The position numbers and the translations under genes are program-made. Positions 23,886 through 36,796 of a stretch of DNA of 64,000 nucleotides are shown piece after piece. The first letter of the stretch is position 1. The number at the start of each line of letters is the position of its first letter. The stretch is from Patella vulgata (Eukaryota > Mollusca > Gastropoda > Patellidae). The stretch spans positions 47,975,501 through 48,039,500 of the forward strand of contig NC_065886.2 of NCBI RefSeq assembly GCF_932274485.2, in the 5' to 3' direction. The notes below the pieces were generated by a model, which was not told the origin of the DNA, did no database searches, and saw only the letters and a list, made by a program, of their open reading frames with translations.

Positions 23886-25573
23886 ATATAATTTATACTA
23901 TTTATTCGAAGAAAGCAGAGGACTAATAAAATAGGTTCGTCCGTCTTGTCTGTCTGTCCGTAGGTCACACTTTTTGGGACACACTAACTCTCTTTCTAAT
24001 TGAGCTAGAATGTTCAAATTTGGTGTAGGTGTTTATTAGGTCAATGCCTTGATGGAGTTCGAAGATGAGTATTTTCTACCTCAGGTAAGCAGAGATAAAC
24101 AATTTGATTGGTTGATGCTTTGGAACACAATAACTTTAGTTCTAATTAAGTGAGAATGATGAAATTTGGTGTATAGTTTTATTACATCAGTACCTTGACT
24201 AAGTTCCATAATGAGCATTTTCTGCTCAGGATAAGCAGAACAATAAGCAATTTGATTGGTCGAGACTTTGGAATTCAATAAGTCTTATTCTAATTGAGCT
24301 AGAATGTTCACACTTGGCGTAGGTGTTTATTTAGGTGACTGCCTTGATGGAGTTCGGAGTTAGAAGATGAGAATTTTCGGTGTAGGGATATAACTTTAGT
24401 TCTAATTAAGTGAGAGTGAGGACACATGGTGTATAGTTTTGTCACATCAATACCTTGACTAAGTTCCATAATAAGCATATTCTGCATAGGGTAAGCAGAG
24501 CAATCAGCAATTTGATTGGTCGGGACATTCGAACACGATCACTCGCCTTCTAATTGAGGTAGAATGTTCAAACTTGGTGTAGGCATTCATTAGGTGAATG
24601 CCTTGATGGAGTTCGATGATAAACATTGTCTGCTTACGGTAAGCCGAGATAAGCAATCTGATTGGTTGATGCTTTGGGGCACAATAACTTTGGTTTTAAT
24701 TAAGTGAGAGTTATGAAACTCTGAGTATAGATTCATTACATCATTACCTTGACTAAATTTAATGATGAGACTTTGATCCTTAGACTAAGGATCAATAAAC
24801 GATTTGATTGGTCAAGACTTTGGAACATAGCAAGATTTGTCTTAAAGCATGTTGTGATGTTCAGTGAAATTAATAATTTGAACTTGATCGGTATTCCGAT
24901 CACTGTCGATCTATTATTATTTGGAAATGAAAAACTTAACTATGGCGTAAATTGTTCTATATTTATAGCCGTACAAAAATACATTAAAGACACTTGTCGC
25001 TTTTCCAGAATGTGATCATATATGTATATCAGCTTAAACATTCATGTCAGTAAATATTTACAATATGAATTAATTATACAAGTCATGCTTTGTATTGATC
25101 AAGATCTTTTGAACTAGTTTATTTATTTATTAATTATTTTTTTTTTGTGTTCTTCATGTCTTTTTTCATATAAAATTTATTTAATATTATTTAAGTTCAT
25201 TTATGTAATATGTATATATGTATTGGAGTTGTAAAACGTGTGTCTTATCCAGTTGTTTATAGAACAATAAAATATGTTTAAATTAACTCTGCTTTTAATT
25301 TAGGTAGAATGTTTAAACTTGATGTAGATGTTCATTAGGTGAATGTCTTGACTGAGTTAGCTAAACAGAGCTAAGCAATTTCATTGGTTGATGCTTTGTG
25401 ACAAGATAACTTTGATTCTATCTGATAGTGAGTGGTGGAACTTAGTGTATAGGTGATAATCTGTTTGATTGTTTGATACTTTTGAAAAAAAATAAATGTG
25501 CGATTAATGAATATGTGTCATCTATTTATTTTAGGATTTCGGCGGGGGACATCAGCCTCACTGTTGGCTTGTT
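23886..25573 (+). mobile_element. HINE-type C element, copy 1
   Basis: Head TTCGAAGAAAGCAGAGGAC with (GTCY)n (23938-23970), an array of ~143-bp units (TGAGCTAGAATGTTCAAA / TGATGAAATTTGGTGTAT) and the 3' end GGCGGGGGACATCAGCC plus the hairpin AGCC...GGCT. The array is interrupted by a LINE 3' end (24830-25285). The left terminus is diverged from TGTCCCCCGCC. Confidence 0.7.
24830..25285 (+). mobile_element. 5'-truncated CR1-like LINE, 3' end only
   Basis: The frame ending at 25015 reads LLLFGNEKLNYGVNCSIFIA then VQKYIKDTCRF, the same C-terminus as the LINE at 56437 (LLYGSETLSYNENVSVFNGV). A 3' UTR of about 270 bp ends in AATAAAATATGTTTAAAT. The C-array text (AACATA...ACTCTGCTTTTAATTGAGG, compare 31140) continues on both sides, so it inserted into the array. 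Confidence 0.75.
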
Positions 25574-26065
25574 ATGTTTCTCATAGGAAATTTTATTTGC
25601 CATTTGAAACGAAAACACTCTCCAAGCCATTATATTGTCATCACAGATATGTTCAAACCAAGAAATGAAATAGACCAAACAAGAGTATAAACAATACCAT
25701 TATTTATTATCATATATGCATTCCTAATTAAACGCTTTGATTAAATCATGACGCATGAATTATGTGCTTTATTTATTATCCCGCGCCAAACAAAGTTATA
25801 GAGAGATATTGAAATGGACTCCGTTCATCCTGATTTTCTTTCCGGAGCAAATCTCATAATCCGTTCAAGGGTCATTCCATGTCAAGTGGACCAAATTTCG
25901 GAAAGTTGGGAACATGACCCCCGCCAAAAAATTATAAAAAATATATGTTACAGTACATGGACTAAAGCTAACAAATCCAAAATTATACCACTCTAGGCCT
26001 AAAATTCGCAGAGATATGGCCATTTGAAATTAGGGTACTGAAACGGATCACAAGTTCAGTATTTT

Positions 26066-26918
26066 TGTCCCCCGCCTTTCGAAGAAAGCAGGGGACTATT
26101 AAAATGGGTTCGTCCGTCTGTCTGTCCGTCTGTCTGTCCGTCACACTTTTTGGGACACAATAACTCTCTTCCTAATTGAGCTAGAATGTTCAAACTTGGT
26201 GTATGTGTTTATTAGGTCAATGCCTTGATGGAGTTTGAAGATGAGCATTTTCCGCTTAGGGTAAGCAGAGATAAGCAATTTGATTGGTTGATGCTTTGGG
26301 ACACGATAACTCTCTTCCTAATTGGGCTAGAATGTTCAAACTTGGTGTATGTGTTGATTAGGTCAATGCCTTGATGGAGTTCGAAGATGAGCATTTTCCG
26401 CTTAGGGTAAGCAGAGATAAGCAATTTGATTGGTTGATGCTTTGGGACACGATAACTTTTAATTGAGCTAGAATGTTCAAACTTGGTGTATGTGTTTATT
26501 AGGTCAATGCCTTGATGGAGTTCGAAGATGAGCATTTTCCGCTTAGGGTAAGCAGAGATAAGCAATTTGATTGGTTGATGCTTTGGGACACGATAACTTT
26601 AGTTCTAATTAAGTGAGATTGATGAAACTTGGTGTATAGTTTCATTACAGTAATACCTTGACTAAGTTTGATAATGAGCATTTTCTGCTCAGAGTAAGCA
26701 GAGCGATACGCAATTTGATTGGTCGAGACTTTGGAAAACAATAACTCTCCTACTTTGATTGTCCCCCGCCTTTCGAAGAAAGCAGGGAACTATTAAAATG
26801 GGTTCGTCCGTCTGTCTGTTTGTCTGTCTGTCCGTTCCGCTTATTTGTGATAAATTTATATGTGTCCTCTAATTATTTTCCTATTTCGGCGGGGGACATC
26901 AGCCTCACTGTTGGCTTG
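26066..26918 (+). mobile_element. HINE-type C element, copy 2, with a second head at 26761
   Basis: TGTCCCCCGCC and hairpin head, (GTCY)n, four ~143-bp units, then at 26765 a second complete head followed directly by the shared 3' end GGCGGGGGACATCAGCC. The opposite arm of the palindrome (about 29690) shows the uninterrupted site, a T run. The array is nearly identical to that at 55104. The 117-residue ORF on the minus strand is just the array read through. Confidence 0.8.
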
Positions 26919-27999
26919 TTTTTCAGGTTTTCGGGTTCGTTGAAATCACATTTCTAATAGGAGTAGAACTCTCTAATTTTGTAATCTAAGACAACTTTTG
27001 GTGTAGATTATGAATTTAGCATCACACACAATATGAGATTCACACAGTTCGTGCCCCCAGGTGGCAAAATATGGAACAAATGAACTATTCACTCTTTTTT
27101 TCAGGATTTCCACAGCCACTGGCAAAGTCACTATTGCATACACAAACTCCAAAATTGGCATAGTTAATGTCAGTTTGTCTTTTATCAATTTACAAATTTT
27201 GTTCTTATTTTATTTTGCCTCGAAAATGAACTATTCACTTTTATTTTCAGGATTTCCACAGCCTCTGACAAAGTCACTATTGTATGTTTGTCTTATATCA
27301 ATTTACAAAAGATTCTAAGTCGATGGGATATATACTTTTCCAAATATTCAGTTTCGAAATTCAATGCACACTGAAAACGTACAAAATACACCCATTTTCA
27401 CCTTCAATTTTGCCCATGTGGAACAGAGGTTAAAATTCTGAAAAAGTTTGATAATAAAACTTCAATTACTCTACTATACCATACATTAAAGTCCATCTTG
27501 TGTATTTCATGGTTTATTTCTAATTGGCACTTGAAATCTGTGCAGTGATGAAGTTTGAACGGCTATCATCAAAATTGTCGACATTTCACGTTGATTTTAA
27601 AATTACGTCTAAATGACCTATACACCTCAAACGTGTCTATTTAGAGTAAATGTTTGCGTAGATTACGAATATGCAATCAATTTGGATCTACATTGTATTG
27701 TTCTAATTTTTATTTGGACCCCAAATGAGAAAAATATGGTTATTCCGCTTTACAAATTGGAATATTGGGCTTTGACAACCAGATTAAAATTACTTCTGAA
27801 AGACTTAGGCCCCTCATATTTGTCATTTTAGAGCAACTTATAATGTAGAATAAGAATATAGACTCATTTGGCTACAGGGAGTATATCGTTTCAATTTAAT
27901 TTTGCTTTCAAACACAGGGGAAAACTTGTTTTGTCTGCTTAGAAAGTTGAAGTACAGTAATGTTGTTACACTATCACTGAACACTTGATATTTGCTATT

Positions 28000-28735
28000 G
28001 TTTTTGGTCCTTGCCCAACCGGGGTCAGGGCCACACCCACTTTTTCTTTGTGTGTCTGTGTGTTTTTTTGCGAACATGCTGCAATTAATCTTAATGGATT
28101 GTTTTGAAAACTATTCATATATATTCCTTATACCCAAAGGATGACTGTTATTATTTTTGGTGCATGCGGACCCTCAGGGGTATAGCAACACCAGATTTCA
28201 ATGTTATCGTTCACAGGTTGCAATTCTGAACTTTTCGTGCATGCCTGGTCCCTGTCACTCTCCAGGATGATCCATTCAGAATTGCAGCCCCTAGGCAATA
28301 AACATAAAAAAAAATGGGTGTTGCTATGCCCCTGGAGGTCAGGCATGCACCAAAAATAATGGCGGTCATCCTAAAGGTATAAGGAATAAGTATAAAAAGT
28401 TTTCAAGATGATCAAAACACACAGACACACAAAGAAAAAATAAGCGTGGCTCTGCCCCTGGGGATTGGTCATGCACAAAAAACAATAGCGATCATTCTTA
28501 GGGTAAAAGGAATAAGTGTGCACAACTTCAAGACAATCCATTAAGAATCGTGACTTGTAGGCGACAAACTGACACATGCAAAATTGAGCGTGGCTCTCTG
28601 CCACTGGGGGTCTGGCACGCACCAAAAAAAATAGGGAACATCCTTAGGATATAAGAAAAAAATTTGTATACATAGTTTCAAGACGATGAGTTAAGAATTG
28701 CGGCCTGTAGTTTTGAGGCGTCTAGAGATAGTGAA
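28000..28735. repeat. Tandem array in the palindrome centre
   Basis: Units of about 130-140 bp with TGCCCCTGGGG / GGTCATGCACCAAAAA recur at about 28320, 28448 and 28588, with an inverted one near 28150. Each contains a core such as TTTTGAAAACTATTC then TATACCCAAAGGATG, close to the B-unit core. Confidence 0.6.
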
Positions 28736-29865
28736 ACTACATAAGGTCGTACTTCAACTTTCTAAGCAGACAAAACACGTTTTCACCTATTTTTAATAAA
28801 GCCAAACTAAATTGGAATGATACTCTCTAGACCCAAAGAGTCTTTATTCTTATTTTATATTCAGAATTGATCTAAAATGACAAATATAAGGGGTCTAAGT
28901 CTTTCAGAAATAATTTCAATCTGATCTTCAAAACCCATTATTCCAATTTGTGAAGCGTATTAACCATTTTGTTCTCATTTTGGAGCCGAAATAAAATTAG
29001 AACATTACAATGTACATCCAAAATGATTGCATATTTGTAATCTACGCAATAAGTCACTCTAAATAGACACGTTTCAGGAGTATAGGTCATTTAGAAGTTA
29101 TTTTAAAATCAACGTGAAAAGTCAACAATTTGGATAACAGCCATTAAAACTTCATCACCGCACAGATTTCAAGTGCCAATTAAGAATATAAGCCATCAAA
29201 TACACAAGATGGACTTTAATGTATGTAATAGTAGCGTATTTGAAGTTTTATTATCAAACTTTTTCAGAATTTTAACCTCTGTCCCACATGGCCAAAATTT
29301 AAGGTGAAAATGAGTATATTTTGTACGTTTTCAGTGTGCATTGAATTTCGAGACTGAATATTTGGAAAAGTATATATCCCATCAACTTAAAATCTTTTGT
29401 AAATGATATAAGACAAACTGACATTAACTATGCCAATTTTGCAGTTTATGTATACAATAGTGACTTTGCCAGAGGCTGTGGAAATCCTGAAAATAAAAGT
29501 GAATAGTTCATTTATTCCACATTTTGCCACCTGGTGGCACGAACAGTATGCATTGGACAATGATTGTGATGCTAAATTCAAATCTTCACCAAAAGCTCTC
29601 TTAGATTACAAAGTTAGAGAGTCCTACTCCTATTAGAAATGTGAGTTAAAGGCATCCAAAAACCTGAAAAAAATTACCGAATTTATGATCCGTTTTAGTA
29701 CCCTAATTTCAAATGGCCATATCTCAGCGAGTTTCCAACCTAGAGAGGTAAAATTTAGGATTACTTAGTTTAAGGTCAAATACTATAACATATATTTTTT
29801 TATAATTTTTTGGGAGGGGGTCATGTTCCCACCATTGGTCCAGTTGACATGGAATGACCCTCAAG

Positions 29866-30190
29866 ATGATATCTTTTTGAAACTTTGTACACACATCAAC
29901 CTATTACAGTAGTTGTGCCTTTTGCTATTTCGGAATTTCTTAGATTTATATTTTTTGTGTTTCCATGGAAACAAATTTGACTTAGTTTTTGGTGTACAAT
30001 TTTTTTTTCTGGAGCATAATTTTTTTTCTGGAGCATATCTCATAAACTATTCAAGATATCTTCATGAAGCTCTGTACAAACATCAACCTGTAATAGTATT
30101 TGTGCCTTTTGCAAAGTAGAAATTTCTCGGCTTTAATAATTTTTGTGTTTCCATGAAAACAAATTTCTCTGTTGAATGGTTTTGAATTTT
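29866..30190 (+). repeat. D-type tandem units (two)
   Basis: Two ~140-bp units share GAAACTTTGTACACACATCA / GAAGCTCTGTACAAACATCA, TTGTGCCTTTTGC and TTTTGTGTTTCCATG. The left half of another unit lies at about 25840-25869, cut off by the palindrome, and one more at 32395-32470. No (GTCY)n head is seen for this family. Confidence 0.6.
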
Positions 30191-31391
30191 TTGTCTCTCG
30201 CCTTTCGAAGAAAGCAGGGGGCTATTAAAATGGGTTTGTCCGTCTGTCTGTTCATCCGTCTGTCCGCCTGTCTGTCTGTCTGTCCTTCACACTTTTTGGG
30301 ACACGAGAACTTCACTTTCTAATTGAGCTAGAATGTTCAAACTTGGTGTAGGTGTTGATTAGGTCAATGCCTTGATGGAGTGCGAAGATGAACATTTTCT
30401 GCTTAGGGTAAGCAGAGATAAGCAATTTGATTGGTTGATGCTTTGGGACACGATAACTTAGTTCTAATTAAGTGAGAGTTATGAAAGTTGGTGTATAATT
30501 TCATTACATCATTACCTTGACTAAGTTCGATAATGAGCATTTTCAGCTCAGGGTAAGCAGAGCGATAAGCAAATGGATTGGCCGAGATTTTGGAACACAA
30601 TAACTCTCCTTCTAATTGTGCTAGAACGTTCAAACTTGGTGTAGGTGTTCATTAGGTGAATGCTTATGCAGAGATAAGCAATTTGATTGGTTGATGTTTT
30701 GGGACTCGATAACTTTAGTTCTAGTTAAGTGAGAGTGATGACACTTTGTGTATGGTTATATCACATCAATACCTTGACTAAGTTCCATAATAATCATTTT
30801 CTGCTTAGGGTAAGCAGAGTGATAAACAATTTGATTGGTCGAGACTTTGAAACAAAATAGCTTTCCTTCTAATTGAGGTAGAATGTTCAAACTTGTTGTA
30901 GGTGTTCATTAGGTGAATGCCATGATGGAGTTCGATGATAAACACCGTCTGCTTATGGTAACCAGAGATAAGCAATCTGATATTGGTTGATGCTTTGGGG
31001 CCAATAACTTTGGTTAATTAAGCGAGAGTGATGAAGCTCCGAGTATAGATTCATTATATCATTACCTTGACTAAGTTTGATGATGAGACTTTTCTGCTTA
31101 GGCTAAGGATAGATAAGCAATTTGATTGGTCAAGACTTTGGAACATAACAACTCTGCTTTTAATTGAGGTAGAATGTTTAAACTTGATGTAGATGTTCAT
31201 TAGCTGAATGTCTTGACTGAGTTCAATGATTAACATTTCGAGCTAAAGCTAAACAGAGGTAAGCAATTTCATTTGTCGATGCTTTGGAACAAGATAACTT
31301 TGATTCTATCTGATAGAGAGTGATGAAACTTAATGTATAGTTGATAATCAGTTTGATTGCTTGATACTTTTGAAAAAAAATAAAAGTGCGA
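30191..31391 (+). mobile_element. HINE-type C element, copy 3, right end cut
   Basis: GTCTCTCGCCTTTCGAAG head, (GTCY)n at 30237-30290 and about seven units with GTTCAAACTTGGTGTAGG. It stops in GTGCGATTAA at 31395, where copy 1 continues GTGCGATTAATGAATATG; the piggyBac-type end begins there at TTAA. Its own 3' terminus was not found downstream. Confidence 0.7.
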
Positions 31392-31395
31392 TTAA

Positions 31396-32160
31396 CCCTT
31401 TCATTGCGTCTACCCGGTAGTACAGGGTTTTATAAAATGTCGTTAAAATGCGCGTACCCGGTATTACCGTGTACTCAGTAAAGCCCTCGCTAAAATTAGT
31501 ACCGTAACTGCAAACGTGCCATCTATTGTATTTTCTATACACTAGACCATATTTCCACGGGTTTCAAAGCGGCAAACCGTAAAATGGAGGAGTGCATAGT
31601 GACAACGTAGATGATGCACTCTCAACGAAGTCGTGAATGACGTCTTGCTGACCAACACGTGGACAATTTCGAGGCGGGTGATACACATAATTCGTTTCCA
31701 GTTACTTGATAATTATAGTAGTCAGGACAGTGATTGGTATTATTAAGTGTGTGATTTGTTGCGCGACGTTCCGCCTATGGCTATGTCTCCCGTGCATGAT
31801 GAACAAGCCCAATGTGGACAATAATTCTGATGTTGATAATAATGCTGGCCTGCTGGATCATAAAAGACGTAGGCAATTCCTGAATCCCGAGCGTGTAGAT
31901 CTATTGACTGACTATATTGATAATGATATGGGACTTGGGGATGAAAATGAAAGTGAAAGTGAAAACAAGGTATTGCAATCTGCACGTGGTCATGGCAGCG
32001 AGAGACGTGATGCGCGTGTTCGTGGTGGCATTGCTTATGGCTGCTATTGATATTTTTGTTCATTTTATATATCTTTATCAAAATACAGTGAAAAAAACAA
32101 TATCTCATAAGTTTTTCATGGAGAAAAATTCGTTTTCATTTTAGCTTTAGTGAGAAATGA
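31396..32160 (+). mobile_element. piggyBac-like derivative, transposase core missing
   Basis: Starts with CCCTTTCATTGCGTC directly after TTAA inside a C element. A short frame (31797-32050) reads MMNKPNVDNNSDVDNNAGLL with a following acidic run and an RG-rich stretch, like a piggyBac N-terminus, and then stops. No catalytic domain follows and no matching right TIR was found, so the right end is uncertain. Confidence 0.5.
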
Positions 32161-32164
32161 GAAA

Positions 32165-32857
32165 TCCAAAATGGCCTCCCAAGACGTCACGTGCCTACAT
32201 TATTATGTAAATTTCCAAAATTCTATTTTTTCCTCTTAGCCCAACCTCATGCCCATCCGAACAGACAAAAAGATTTTTCATAAAAGCTTCCATAAGTACT
32301 GTTTGGCATTCAGTTCCAAACCCCCCCTTTTCCATAACAAAAGGGTCTAGCACAGGCAGTGGATTTACGTCTAGCATCCTTCTGTCCCGATTTTGGGGCT
32401 ATTTCATTATCCATTCAAGAAATCGTTTCGAAACTTTGTACAAACTTCAACCTATTATAGTATTTTATTTTCTGATGTATAAATCTATTGTTTAACATAC
32501 AGTAGCTGATGGAGGTAGGCAAAGGTTGTTGTGCAAACCTTACAGGGAGTAGCAATCCTGCCTTGCTGAGCTACTGTGATCAGATTATGACTCTTCTGAC
32601 TAGTCCCATTGATATTCCAAGAAGTTGTTTTTCCTTATGCCTTCTAAACAAGTGCAAGGGTGTGGGATGGTGATGACAAGTCATCTTGTTTTTCATTGAA
32701 TTGGCAATTGGTATTAACTTTACTCAAGTATAATGATAGTTAGTAGAATTTTATGGGGTTTTAAAAGAAACATAGTCAATGGATGGAATTTAAGAGTGGG
32801 CAGGGAGAAGACGATGAAACGTTATCAAGTTGTTATTCAAATTATTCAAAGAAATAT
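32165..32857. other. No gene; one D-type unit
   Basis: A D-type unit (TTTCGAAACTTTGTACAAAC) at about 32395-32470. Otherwise unassigned. Confidence 0.4.
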
Positions 32858-32862
32858 AAGGC

Positions 32863-32966
32863 TGTTGTAAATGAGGTCACGTGATTAGTGTGACGTAACT
32901 GATGTAAAACGAGTCACTTATTATACAGCTACCAAACTATCAACATAGTAAGTCCAGAAATATTAC
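32863..32966 (+). repeat. Left LTR of the fossil element
   Basis: Begins TGTTGTAAATGAGG and ends AAATATTAC; matches 36651-36796. Followed by TTTGGCATTGCC, a possible primer-binding region. Confidence 0.8.
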
Positions 32967-33970
32967 TTTGGCATTGCCATAAATTCACTCGTCTACAACT
33001 ACGATTGGATATTGGTTTATCGACTGGAGAAAGTGCTAATTCAGCAATTTCAATTAGGTCGAGTCAATCAGGTGTTATGTAAATTTCACGCTTGAAAACT
33101 AGGTCATAGCTTTCAGAGATTTCTGAAGGTCCTACAAGTGCCTATCTATTGTAATTTGATATATATCTGGATGAAGAAGAAAGATGAGAGAAGAGTAAAT
33201 AAACGACATTTCAATAACAATATTAAAGATCACAGCATTAATACAGATAATTATTGTCTTTCTTTTGTTTCACGTAAACGAAGAAAAGTGGTCACGTAAG
33301 TTGTTGTCATTCACGACTGCGTCTGTGTACTTATTCTCAATAATTTTCATGAATTTTACTGATATACCTCCAGTGAAAACGTATTTAATTCTTAACTGAT
33401 TTTTATCTGAATTAGGAATTAATACTCTTGCTGACCTTTTCAAGTCGGTTCTTCAAGTTCTATCAGTTACAGTCTCTGTTGCACTTGTTATTGGTATCGG
33501 TGCATAAATAGTCAATTTAACTTGGTATATGGCAGATAATGTCTGACAAAATAACTTCTGAATATTGACTTACAGCCATTTGGTGATAATTTACAATACA
33601 GATAACCTATTGTATTCTCTCAATTTTCTTTGTCAGTTTTGATTGAAGAAGGGAGAATGTCTCCTCTAGACATGCAAGACCGCTGATTTGAGATCCTTAA
33701 TGTGTCTGGAGAAGATTGGGAAATTTGTGGCGGCGAATATAATAGAAGAAAGGGAAGTATTAGGGATCATAACAATGGCAGAGTTGACTGGGTTGCAACC
33801 TGATATTTGGCGCAAATGGGTTGACGAGGGCCATGTTACCTTTGGCATGTCTTTGATGGCAGACAAGTAGATGCACCACAGGCGTTGACTTTAGCCCAGT
33901 TTGAAGCTAGTCAGGAGAACCTTTATGATCAGTTGACTAGGAGGTATGATGCTCAGTACATTGTGAAGCA

Positions 33971-35100
33971 ATGGAAAATCCTGTTGGCAAGGTTACTTCG
34001 GTGTTAGAGCACTTTGGGTTACAGTTGCCCATTTCAGAATCAATGCTGACAACTTCCATTCCTGTTCCATCTGACCCAGTTAAACCACCACATTCCAATG
34101 AGACTTCAGACACTGTGATCAACAACATATTGGGCGCCATTCAAAAAAACAGTAAGTATGGAAAATCTTTATCCAATCACTTTAGGAGTAATGTTCATTC
34201 TTCGGTCCCTGCTGATGGCTATCATACTAAAATTCCCGATTCGGATAATAATCCAATGACTTGTCAACAGGAAAGACTTCCGTTTGCCCTCGCTTCCGAT
34301 CCCTTGATGTCAGATGTTAATTCTCAGCAAGCACCAGGTTCTAAGCCAGGTTGTGATGAGAGGTATTGTACCAATTCTCGATCAGTGCCACATGTTCGCG
34401 CCAATGCTTTCATAGACAGGTTGAATAGTTCCCGTCCCGAAATGTCCACATCTTCCCCTTCGTCATCTGAGGTGAAAACTAAGACCATTTTGGATGATGA
34501 CGTGTCTTCCCATGACGAGGATAATCACAATCCGAAAAGGGGTCACAGTCCAGGCTCACCAGAGATGGTAAGGTTTTCGGGGGATGATTCATTCAGTTGG
34601 TTGGTCTTTCATACCCAATTGGAACGTTTGGTGCTCCGACAAACATTGGAGCGAGAGAAAGAAGTTTTCTAGTATGGTGGATTATCTGCATGGTAGTGCC
34701 CTGAGGTACATCATCAAAATAGGTATCCGTCCCGGGTATTCATCACTGGTCAAGGAGCTGCGTTGTTGCTTTAAACAAAACAGAAGCTCCTGTTGTCTCT
34801 AGGAGGGAACTGCAATCGGTGAATCCAAAGGTGCTAGAATCTCTGAAGGATTTTGCTCAGAAGGTGCATTTCCTGGTCTTGGATGGATTCTCCATAGCTT
34901 ATCTGGAGACCATTGATCAGATCGCTACAGAAGCCTTTCTGTGTGGTTGTACGGAAAAGGAGGCGGCTCGTCTGGCAATGGAGAAGTCCCCGTCCACCTT
35001 GAATCGGGCTGTCACCTACGGGAAGAGATCTCTGGCTAATTCAAAGGAATATTTGGAGTTAAACCTGTTCCCATGCAACAGCGTCAAATGTCCTTTCAGA
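33971..35100 (+). pseudogene. Gag-like region of the fossil LTR element
   Basis: Reads a Ser/Pro-rich leader, then a gag-like part with ALRYIIKIGIRPGYSSLVKE and ESLKDFAQKVHFLVLDGF, typical of the capsid-precursor domain of Ty3/gypsy elements. Broken; described as a fossil only. Confidence 0.65.
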
Positions 35101-36650
35101 TGGAGACAATACCAACCTTTGAAGTTCGTGGTGTTGCTGACAGACCAGCAATGTTCGATATTCAACAGAGTATGCTGCGTTATGACACGCGGTTCATTCA
35201 GCAGAATATGCTTACACTCCAACGTCCCTTTTCCAGATTCAGCTCTCCAGTGCCCAATCGGGGGTATCAGAATTTGGGTCACTGCACTTCTTCTGATTGT
35301 AGCCAGTCTCCATCTCCTAACCCTTATCTTGGTTTCGTCCCTGCTCACCGTCATGTAAGCTACCTTGGAATCCTCGAGGGTCCGCCGCAGATCAACACAC
35401 ACAGTGGCAATCAATTTCTAGGGACAGAAACGATCCTTTAAACTTCAGTCGACTGGCTGTGAGGGGTCGACTGGCTGTGAGGGTGTTCAACCTGTCTTAA
35501 AAACAGAAAGCCCAATCCATGACTACCGAGTTCTTCCTGTTAGAAGGGACCCTCTGAGGTGAGGTTAATTCTACATGTCCAGTTGTTATGGAGGCAAATT
35601 GATACAGTGATTAATACCGCTGCTATGGAATGGGGTGGAGAAGGTGGCACTAGGCAAAGCAGTTGGACTAAAAGGTTTCGGGTCTAAGCTGATCTCTGGT
35701 TATTTGCTATCTGGTGTTACAATATTCATTTAAAGCTCTTTCTTAGAAAAGAATAAATGCGTCGTTAACTCATGGAATTGTACCCTTTCAGTTGGGGAAG
35801 TGATTTCAAAGAAAACCTGTACCAGTGTTGTAGACGACTCTAATTGCTTTGTTTGTTTATAACAGGGTTCACATCTTGCTAACTCTGAGTTGATTAAACA
35901 TGTGGTGGCTCCAGATTCTGCTACCAAATTTTATGTCCAGACAGCTTCCATAAATGTTGAGCCGTCTCATGCCGATTGGAGTTCTGAACCAGTGTTGTTG
36001 CACAAGAAGATTGGAGCAATTCGAGGGTGTATCAACTTTTCCATGGTGTTGGATGCGTCGGAGATGACTGGTCTTTACATGGTCCCCAGTTATACGGATA
36101 ATGAAATAAGCAACAGTAAGTAGAATAAGATCTCTGTAACGCTTACCTTCAAGGGCAGATCCATTGGATTCAGATTTAAAACTGTTCTCGTCAGCAGAAA
36201 GGTTTTTGTGGCTGCATCAACTTAACATTACCAAACCCTTCAAGAGTAAGAAGTTGTTGCCCCCTTGGGAGGATCTGTATCTTGTTATTGCTGCAAGGGT
36301 GTTATAGAAGATGACAGACTTCTAGTTGACGGATCGGTTTGAGCTGGTTAATTGACTGGACAAGCGTGGCATGTTTTCATTCCGGATGAAGAGTCCAATA
36401 CGACTATGCCTGTTATCTCCACCCAGAGTTTAGATGATTTTACTGTGTAGATAGTGTTCAGTTTTATTGGAGGTTTTACCCTGTAGCTAGTGTTTAATTT
36501 TATTGTAGATTTTACCCTGTATATACTGTTCATGGAATATTTGTACATACTGATTTTAGATGTTTGGTCCCTGTATGATCTTGCCTGAAGTGTTGTAAGA
36601 TTCACCTTGTACCCTTATCCGTGACCAAGTGCCAACAAAATGGGAAGGAA

Positions 36651-36796
36651 TGGTTGTAAATGAGGGCTTTTAGTGTGACGTAACTGATGTAAAACGAGTC
36701 ACTTATTATACAGCTATCAAACTATCAACACATCACTACTACAGCTCGTCTACTTGCATGTTTGGTGGTTCAACATAGTAAATCAAGAAATATTAC
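36651..36796 (+). repeat. Right LTR of the fossil element
   Basis: Begins TGGTTGTAAATGAGG and ends AAATATTAC, preceded by the purine tract AAAATGGGAAGGAA. Shares the middle block GTGTGACGTAACTGATG with the left LTR. Confidence 0.8.

Larger units (their letters stand above)
25870..29860. mobile_element. Palindromic (foldback) DNA element, ~1.1-1.2 kb arms
   Basis: Both ends read GGTCATTCCATGTCAA inward, flanked by TCAAG (5-bp target duplication, 25865-25869 and 29861-29865). The left arm (to about 27990, minus the C insertion at 26066-26918) and the right arm (about 28735-29860) are inverted copies, e.g. CAGGTGGCAAAATATGGAAC against its complement near 29520. The centre (28000-28735) is an array of ~130-140 bp units. 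Many short ORFs are mirrored in the arms; none is a recognised protein. It interrupts a D-type unit. Confidence 0.8.
32863..36796 (+). mobile_element. Fossil LTR retrotransposon, Ty3/gypsy-like gag only
   Basis: A 3.9-kb element with very short LTRs (about 0.10 kb left, 0.15 kb right), a 5-bp target duplication AAGGC on both sides (32858-32862 and 36797-36801), a purine-rich tract just before the right LTR, and a gag-like region at about 33.97-35.1 kb. No reverse transcriptase, integrase or protease motif was recognised. It is broken (several breaks) and of moderate age, with LTRs still clearly alike. It could be a gag-only or otherwise non-autonomous member of its family. Confidence 0.8.

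Noticed and set aside
26212-26565. 117-residue protein, identical at 55258-55611
   Set aside because: It is the minus-strand reading of three C units; identity reflects recent element copying, not coding selection.
35016-35414. 132-residue minus-strand ORF
   Set aside because: Antisense to the fossil LTR element; no recognisable motif.
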